Assembly: GCF_037038585.1 (NCBI RefSeq)
Contig: NC_092523.1
Span: 30,013,501-30,077,500 of the forward strand
Source: Patagioenas fasciata
Lineage: Eukaryota; Chordata; Aves; Columbiformes; Columbidae
DNA: 64,000 nt
Direction of reading: 5' to 3'
Shown here: piece by piece, positions 59,756-64,000 of the stretch
Numbering within the stretch: position 1 is the stretch's first letter
How the letters are laid out: each line of letters opens with the position of its first letter
Position numbers and translations under genes: made by a program
The notes under the pieces: model-generated
What the model was told of the DNA's origin: nothing
The model's database searches: none
Seen by the model: the letters and a program-made list of their open reading frames with translations, nothing else

Positions 59756-62700
59756 GTATTATTTCTTAATATTTTGTGAAATTTTCAGTCACAAACTTTT
59801 CCTGACAAGCAAACCAATACACCTAAAGTTGGAAATGTTCTGTGATGTAAGCAGTAAACAAATGGACTGCTAGAGGCACTTCAGGCATACTAAGCATACC
59901 AAACTATAGTTTCCTACAGAAGTCTCATATTTAAAAAAACCCTCTCTTTGGTGGGTTTAGTATCTGAATTAAGCACATTGTGTGGTATATAAGAATTTAT
60001 TTTAATTGTAACGCTTGAGGAGAAAAAGCACTTATTTTTTGAAGCATGTCAGAGACTGAGAACATAGGAGTTCTTGCTGTCTGAACTTCAAGGGCCATAA
60101 AAAACCCTAAACCATTAAAAGTAAGATGAGTAAACCTTGGTTTTTGAGTCTTAAATTCAAATCTTCAGAAATCACTGTCCTAAGGCTTGTTTCCTAAAGT
60201 CTGGGTGTCTGTCTTAGCATCAGGTTTTTTTTCATTTCTGTATTTTTTTTTTATCTCCAATTAGTTTAATCAGAACTTCCTTCAGCTCTGTAACAGGCCC
60301 TACTCTCTTTCAGTTGCAGTGAGTACATTGGGTTTGATACAAGTTTTTCTAACTAATTTTTTTGAGCTTGACTTACCTAGCAGCTGCATCTTTGGCTTTA
60401 CAAAAAGAAATTTATCCTTACTGGTTGCACAGCATCAGACCTATGCTTCCATTATTCTTATTAGGCCTCCAGCTTTGCTTATCTGTTTATGAGTTAACAT
60501 TCCTCCAGTGCGATCTCCAGAAATTGCTAAAACACAGAATGAGGTGTATGGAGAAAAAATATTTTCAGGAAATTGTAATATGTGTACAACTGTACAGATA
60601 ATACAATTGTGTTACATTGTAATATTTGTAAAAAAAAAAAAATCAGTTTTTATACATATTAGCACAATCAACGTTTTGGAAGTTTTTTGTTTTATGTACT
60701 AGACTGTGTGCAGAAAATGGAATAGAGTTAAGACTGGATAATTCTATAGAAAATTGCATTTGAGAGTACAAGCCTGGCTTTTTATGGCAATGTGCTTCCT
60801 ACACTTTATTTCCTTTGCAGAAGAATTCCAGTTCTACAGCATGTTATATTTTTTGCCTGTAGTTTCTGTTCATAAGAAAGTATGTTTCTCCTGTGAGTTT
60901 TCATATTTTGAAAAACTGAGCACAAACTGTGTCCTGGCCTTTAAATGAACAAGTAGAAGCTGTTTAGTGTAAGTCCTATGTAAATACATTCACAAAGTTT
61001 GGATTTTGGACTTGCATACAAAAGTGGCTGTTTAATAGAATGCCTTTTCTGACATTCTCTTCTGAGGATTTTATTTTTTAAAATGGTAAGAGATTATTAT
61101 TACTACTGTGGAATTAGATGTGTATTAGATGAAATACCTCTCAGGAGACTTTTCAGTGCTATTGAGAATGCTGTTACCAATTTGCAATTTATTTTTTTTA
61201 AATTCTGGTACTGATAGTGGCCTCACACTGTCTTTCATATAAACTTCCCTCTGAAAAGATTTGATCTGCTGTTGACTGTGAGGTATTAATCAGCTGGTAA
61301 AAAAAACATGGCCTCACTGTATATATACTTCATTCTGAGATACAGATTCAAGTGTTGGAGCTACAACAGATTTTTGTGTTGTCTTACTAAAATGACCTTG
61401 TTTGGTTGGTCTGATGAATAGAATGTAGCAATTTCTCAACCACACATTTTTGTAAAGCCTAGCTGGAATACGTTGTTACTTTAGCATCTGAGGAATTGCA
61501 TGATTTGTTTAGAATGTTTCTCTTAAAAAAATAAAGCACTTCAGAAAAAACTAAGGCAGATACAGATTTCTAAATTAAAATGGCAAATGAAAACATGATG
61601 ATGTCTAGACAGCTGCTACTAAAAGCAAGACATTCTGATTTGAAACTCTTTATATGGAAGACCAAAGTTGCATTGACATTTTGAACTAAATATATTACCT
61701 TAGAAGTATGAAATTTTTTTGTTTTTTTTTTTTTTTAAAGGCAAACAAACCCAATGCTGTGATTCAAACTACTGTTGTAAGATATTAAGGCGCTTCATCT
61801 TCTTTACATAAAAATGAGAATAAATATGGAAAGATTTAAAGAGAAATGCAACTTTGGATTGCCATTCACTGCAATGTTAAAAACTGTTTGCAATAACTGT
61901 TACTAACAGTTAATGTAGTTGTCTGTATTGTGTCCTAATATTATTTGATTAACCTTACTGTGTGTCTATAAATATTTTTCTTTTTTATTAACAACCAGGT
62001 TCAGCATTCAAATAAAAGGCAACTCTGGGCTTTCTGTCTTTAAATGTGAAATAGTTTGAAGCTTTGAAACTACGAAATAGTTGAATAACAAGCTTGCGGT
62101 ATCATTTGGTAACAGAGAAATTTATCTTGGGAGGGGATTTATCATCTAGCTTTATGAAGAATGCAACTACTAAGCAAAAAATATGTTGTGTCTAATAAAG
62201 GGACATGAATAAAATTGTTAGATGAAAGAAGCAGTAAGAACTTGGATAGCTGAGTATTTCCTGACAGTAATATCAACTAGCCTTTGGACTTAGTTGAAGA
62301 AATCTGTGAAAACCACCAGGTAAATTATGTTAAGCTATAATGAACTGGAACATTAAAATGCATGCTGTAGGAATGTTGCACACCAGGGGATAGGAGAGAG
62401 AACCAGAAATGGTTTTCTATGCCTGTTTTTCATAAAAGCATATAAAAGATTTGTGGGAAATACTTGTTATACGCATCCCCAGAAGTACACACAGTATAGA
62501 GTATGAAGTTGCTAATTACATCAGCAGCTGTGTGGCGAATGTTGGTTGGATTCTAATTCCAAATTATATGTTGCATGAACTACACTTCATAAAGTTAGCT
62601 TTTGTTGGAGTCAGAATACAAGATTGCTTTGGGAAGGGAAATTAACAATGTGACTCTTCTCATTGTCTGTGAGAATAAATGAATGAAGTCATCTAGGGCT

Positions 62701-64000
62701 TCTTTCTTTGGGTCCATTTGTGTCTCAGTTTATGTAGTTAAGAAAACAGGACTTAGAGTAAGTTAATGTTTGTGCTGGATACAAAAAGTAATGCCAGCTT
62801 TATTTAGAACCTGGCATGTTTGCATTGTGCTACTTACTAAAGATTAGTCTTTTACAAATAATATCAAGACCTTTTTCTTTCAAAAAATAAAGATATAAAT
62901 GTGTGAATGTATTGTGGAAGCTTTTATGGCTTTTTTTAACCAAAGACTTGAACTGATTAGTACCCACCGCAATGGAGAAAAGTGAGCTTCTGTTCTAACT
63001 TGCAGACATACATAAGCAGTTTTTAAACTGTATAGCTTATATTCTGCCAGCTTGTCCTATCCAAGACAGAACAGTTCAGGAATGCTTCCTGGGTCAGGGA
63101 CTGTCATTGACTGACATACATGAACCACCCACATGATCTGCTACAAGAACTGGAGACCAATTAGGAGAATCTTTGTGTGCCGCCATGGCACAAACTGTAC
63201 TTAAGATCAAGTTCTGTTGTAGTATTTATTACAAGCCCAGTAAAATAGACTTTACAGGAAATAGTAAAGCCATTTTGAACTTAAGTCACATCCTCCCTTC
63301 AACTAGCGCAGGGCAAAGGGTTGTGTGTTGTGCTGCATGACTGAAGTGTGATGTTACCTTGCTTGCTTCCAGAATTGTCCAGGAAGCTTGCAAGTTACAG
63401 CAAGTGAAATCTTATTAAAGCTAAATCATACATTGTTCAAGCACTATGATGTGATCTTCACTTAAAGGATAGTGGATATTTTTTTTGTGTGTGGTTTTTT
63501 ATTTGGTCGTTTTTTGTTGTTGTGGTGTTTTTTTTTTTTCTATTTTTTTTTTAAGAGGTAAGTCAGATAAAAGGAGGAATGTGAAGTTAGTAGCTTGCTG
63601 TTAAATGGGTTGATTTGTCCTGCATGTTGTAAACTGTTTAATAAATGTTTACTGAAAGTGTGTGTGTGCACATGTCTGTATTTGTGTAGAGGGAGAGAGA
63701 ACATGCGTGAACTGCTGTTTTTAAGGCTTGGCCAAAGTGTGCACTACAGTGGGTTGAACTGGAGCAGATTTTCAGAGGTGTAGCGTAAAGCTCATCATTA
63801 ACATCGAGGTCACTGACTGACTGGGGACCTGAAACCTCTTACACTGTATGGGAACCAAATCTTCAAAAAGAAGCAGATACGGAGTTTGGTTGGTTGGTTG
63901 GTTAGAGAAATAATGTAATAATCTCTTAGAGTTTTTCAGAAACAGTTGAACACTTGTCATTAAATCTTCACTCAGGTATACCTTGCATTCTCTTGCAAAA
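59756..64000 (+). other. EXOC1: EXOC1 intron, continuing past the window
   Basis: Donor gtatta at 59756. I looked for the next EXOC1 exon and found none before the right edge, so the intron is longer than 4.2 kb. Simple sequences present: T-rich/TG stretch at about 63479-63553 and a GGTT tetramer run at about 63885-63903. No other gene recognised. Confidence 0.7.

Noticed and set aside
60754-60948. Hydrophobic frame in the last EXOC1 intron, considered as a next exon
   Set aside because: Does not resemble the EXOC1 region that follows the last exon seen, and lacks a suitable acceptor/donor pair in phase.
1-64000. Prokaryotic-type systems, CRISPR arrays, operons and tRNA/rRNA genes
   Set aside because: Split genes, CpG islands and CR1 LINEs show vertebrate nuclear DNA. 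I saw no spaced direct repeats or RNA-gene hallmarks.

Overview
This is vertebrate nuclear DNA, very probably from a bird. The evidence is CR1 LINE fragments with the avian-type ATTCTATG or ATTCTGTG 3' tails, split exons with GT-AG introns, CpG-island promoters in AT-rich surroundings, and an old endogenous retrovirus whose primer site matches tRNA-Trp, as in avian alpharetroviruses. I cannot name the species. Synteny and protein sequence place the window at the EXOC1L-EXOC1 locus (the region equivalent to human 4q12). Layout: 1-4692 is AT-rich intergenic DNA with no recognisable gene. 4693-9300 is a single provirus on the minus strand, complete from end to end but internally deleted: 6-bp target duplications, two 322-bp LTRs, a tRNA-Trp-like primer site, a gag 5' fragment, RT-RNase H-integrase remnants, a short env transmembrane remnant and a polypurine tract. 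9301-36178 is a gene-poor stretch holding two antisense CR1 fragments (11843-12197 and about 14799-16310), a 250-bp pentanucleotide microsatellite that begins at a CR1 tail, and scattered A-rich simple repeats. The right-hand part carries two tandem genes on the plus strand. EXOC1L (36641-42685, three coding exons, 171 codons) starts in a CpG island. EXOC1 starts in a second CpG island (about 47960-48560) with a non-coding first exon. Its first eight coding exons (52575-59755, 365 codons) are present, and the gene runs off the right edge inside an intron of more than 4.2 kb. EXOC1 (Sec3) is a subunit of the exocyst, which tethers secretory vesicles to the plasma membrane. Its N-terminal PH-type domain binds PI(4,5)P2 and is followed by coiled coils. 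EXOC1L is a short paralogue that keeps only the PH-like region. The first coding exons of the two genes match in phase, and the second coding exon is 131 nt in both, so a tandem duplication followed by truncation is the simplest history. No wholly new system is evident. The points most worth a second look are the mixed affinities of the provirus, the hydrophobic cysteine-rich tail of EXOC1L, the 21-nt EXOC1 microexon, and repeats lying very close to EXOC1 splice sites and promoter.
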